Assembly (NCBI GenBank): GCA_945883145.1 | Contig: CAMCXB010000034.1 | Span: forward strand, 1 to 25,488 | Direction of reading: 5' to 3' | Length of the DNA stretch: 25,488 bases | Origin: Bordetella parapertussis | Lineage (GTDB): Bacteria > Pseudomonadota > Gammaproteobacteria > Burkholderiales > Burkholderiaceae_D | Shown here: one piece after another, positions 23,941 through 25,488 of the stretch | Layout of the letters: the number at the start of each line of letters is the position of its first letter | Position numbering within the stretch: the first letter of the stretch is position 1 | The notes under the pieces: model-generated | What the model was told of the DNA's origin: nothing | Database searches by the model: none | Seen by the model: only the letters and a program-made list of their open reading frames with translations | Position numbers and translations under genes: made by a program

Positions 23941-24615
23941 ATGACGAACGCTATTATTTTTGACACCGAAGCAACCGATATTAATCAGCCCGTTATTGTA
24001 GAAGCAGCATGGGTGGCGCTTGATCAAGTCGCGCCTTTTAAACTAGGTGATACTTTTCATCAGCGCTATAACCCTGGCAAACCCATCAGCTTAGGTGCAT
24101 TAGCAACGCACCACATCTTGGATGAAGAGTTAATCGACTGCCCACCTGCCAGTACATTTCAATTACCGCATGAATTGGAATATTTAATCGGACATAACAT
24201 TGATTTTGATTGGCAAGCTATAGGCCAACCCGAAGTAAAACGTATCTGCACCTTAGCATTAGCCAGAAAAGCGTGGCCAGAGTTAGATTCACACACTCAA
24301 AGCGCATTACTGTATTTTCTAGAACGTTCCACCGCCAGAGACAAACTAAGGAATGCACACTCCGCAGATGCAGATGTACAAATTTGCGCCACAATATTGC
24401 AGCATCTATGTAGGATTTTAAACATCACCACCATAGAAGCGCTCTGGACAGCTTCTGAGTCAGCACGACTGCCTAGCCATATGCCTTTTGGCAAACATAA
24501 AGGCTTAGCGTTAACCGAGATTCCTGGAGATTATGTACGCTGGTTATTGGATCAACAAAATATTGATCCTTATCTGAGACAGGCGTTTATGGCATTAAAA
24601 AAAGCGAAGGCTTAA
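23941..24615 (+). CDS. exoX: DEDDh 3'-5' exonuclease, ExoX-like, with C-terminal DUF3820
   Basis: A 224-residue DnaQ-superfamily exonuclease resembling exodeoxyribonuclease X, which degrades DNA ends in repair. The catalytic set is complete: D8 and E10 in IFDTEATD, D90 in GHNIDFDW, H140 and D145 in AHSADADVQI (HxxxxD, the DEDDh type). The C-terminal segment MPFGKHKGLALTEIPGDYVRWLL (about 181-203, here in two pieces: MPFGKHKGLAL and TEIPGDYVRWLL) is the DUF3820 module found at the end of E. coli ExoX too. The ATG at 23941 has no Shine-Dalgarno; a five-codon mini-frame overlaps it. It converges on the histidine kinase gene with only ten bases between stops. Confidence 0.85.
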   Translation: MTNAIIFDTEATDINQPVIVEAAWVALDQVAPFKLGDTFHQRYNPGKPISLGALATHHILDEELIDCPPASTFQLPHELEYLIGHNIDFDWQAIGQPEVKRICTLALARKAWPELDSHTQSALLYFLERSTARDKLRNAHSADADVQICATILQHLCRILNITTIEALWTASESARLPSHMPFGKHKGLALTEIPGDYVRWLLDQQNIDPYLRQAFMALKKAKA

Positions 24616-24625
24616 CAGTATCAAT

Positions 24626-25488
24626 TTAAGCACTAGCTGGATAACGCAAAGTGGTGGTCACCACATTATCTTCAGCCACACTTAAGCTCATCGTCGCTTG
24701 ATGAATTTTAGCGATCTCTAAAGATAAACTCAGACCAAGACCAATACCATCGATGGCTCTGTTATGCGCTAAATCGCCACGATAAAAGCGCTCAAATGCT
24801 TTTTCAGACAAATCCTTAGGCGGATTATGGGTAGGATTAGAAATAGCCAAAGTAAATCCTTCTTTGGTTTTTTCTAAATTAAAATGTACCCAACCTTTTT
24901 CGATATTGTATTTAATCGCATTGGTATAAATATTGTAGATAATTTGATGAATTAAGCTTTCATCACAATTCCAATGCACGCCAGACTGAATCGCGCTCGT
25001 GATTTTTAATGAAGAACGAAATAAATCAGCATCGGAAACTAATTGATTCAACATATCGCTAAGCGAGATTTCACGCATATCAGCTTGAATGCTATGCGCA
25101 TCGGCGCGAGACAACAGCAAAAGTTTTTCCGTGATCTCAATTAAGCGTTCAATTTCATCACTCATTAAACGCATTTTTATTTGCGATTCACTACCAAGTG
25201 GAAAATCAGCGATTAATTTTTCTGAATTACCCCGCAATATAGTCAGTGGCGTACGCAATTCATGAGAGGCATCTGCAGAGAAGCGTCGCATCTGAATAAA
25301 TCCCTCATTCAAACGTTTACGCATGTCATCAAATACATCCACAAAACTCTGAAACTCTTTATAGGCAACAGTTAAATCAATTGGAAGCCCTAAATTATCG
25401 GATGATAAACGCCGCAATTTCTTCTCAATGCGAGACAGTGGACTCACCACTGCTCTGGTGAGATAAATCGTCAATAACAGTACAGATA
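24626..25488 (-). CDS. Sensor histidine kinase, N-terminus beyond window edge
   Basis: An inner-membrane two-component sensor kinase, incomplete at the right edge. The frame continues to the window end with residues SVLLLTIYLTRAVVSPL, the end of a transmembrane helix running into a HAMP linker, so the apparent TTG start at 25474 is not the true one. The order then is HAMP, the dimerisation/phosphoacceptor domain with the H-box SADASHELRTPLTIL, and an ATPase domain with an N-box (IIYNIYTNAIKYN), an F-box-like AFERFYRGD and a G-box (GIGLGLSLSLEIA). All catalytic boxes are intact. The H-box and HAMP style are those of OmpR-type partners such as CusS/QseC, but the sensory domain and the response regulator are outside the window, so the stimulus is unknown. 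Confidence 0.9.
   Translation of the reverse strand, partial: SVLLLTIYLTRAVVSPLSRIEKKLRRLSSDNLGLPIDLTVAYKEFQSFVDVFDDMRKRLNEGFIQMRRFSADASHELRTPLTILRGNSEKLIADFPLGSESQIKMRLMSDEIERLIEITEKLLLLSRADAHSIQADMREISLSDMLNQLVSDADLFRSSLKITSAIQSGVHWNCDESLIHQIIYNIYTNAIKYNIEKGWVHFNLEKTKEGFTLAISNPTHNPPKDLSEKAFERFYRGDLAHNRAIDGIGLGLSLSLEIAKIHQATMSLSVAEDNVVTTTLRYPASA

Noticed and set aside
24651..24664. GTGGTGGTCACCAC dyad at the end of the histidine kinase gene, considered as an exoX terminator
   Set aside because: It encodes the conserved-looking C-terminal VVTTT of the kinase and has no T tract; more likely a coincidence of codons.
1..25488. CRISPR arrays, tRNA/rRNA genes, prophage or transposase genes, defence systems
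   Set aside because: I looked for repeated spacer arrays, cloverleaf-like segments with CCA ends and mobile-element proteins and saw none; a tRNAscan or HMM search would be needed to exclude them formally.

Overview
The window is a stretch of core bacterial chromosome, most likely from a betaproteobacterium with AT-leaning base composition. I infer this from protein character (proteobacterial-type transketolase, an Icd close to the E. coli type, a 67-residue CspA-family protein) and from gene neighbourhoods typical of that class: tkt-gap; ribF-ileS-lspA-coaBC-dut; clpA-clpS / cold-shock gene / icd / rluE / DUF192; and rpsT / murJ / SirB1. I did not compute GC content or run any search, so the family-level identity is open.

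Layout. The first 142 bases hold the tail of a plus-strand gene that meets the minus-strand tkt-gap pair (central carbon metabolism) at a palindromic terminator. On the plus strand, rsmE (16S rRNA methylation) is followed by a compact run, ribF-ileS-lspA-coaBC-dut, and a PDZ-containing M48-like lipoprotein. This run covers FMN/FAD synthesis, isoleucyl-tRNA charging, lipoprotein signal removal, coenzyme A synthesis and dUTP clean-up. A REP-like hairpin and a terminator separate it from the minus-strand clpS-clpA operon (N-degron adaptor and unfoldase). A cold-shock gene with a structured leader runs divergently from clpS and converges on icd. Then come rluE (23S rRNA pseudouridine synthase), an exported DUF192 protein, rpsT (minus), murJ with a SirB1-type protein (plus), uup (minus), a lone bactofilin (minus), exoX (plus), and a histidine kinase cut by the right edge (minus).

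Functional picture. Nearly all genes are housekeeping: translation and rRNA modification, cofactors, cell-wall lipid II flipping, protein quality control and carbon metabolism. I see no CRISPR array, prophage, transposase, toxin-antitoxin pair, tRNA or rRNA gene, and no obvious new multi-gene system.

The points most worth a second look are smaller. They are an M48-type lipoprotein whose zinc motif reads RExxH instead of HExxH, a REP-like TTAGCG/GCGTAA hairpin, structured leaders upstream of the cold-shock and rpsT genes, a possibly leaderless murJ, a TTG-started DUF192 export protein, and an AT-rich, dyad-packed divergent region between the bactofilin gene and exoX. Several start sites given here are internal to longer open frames; the reason is stated in each entry.
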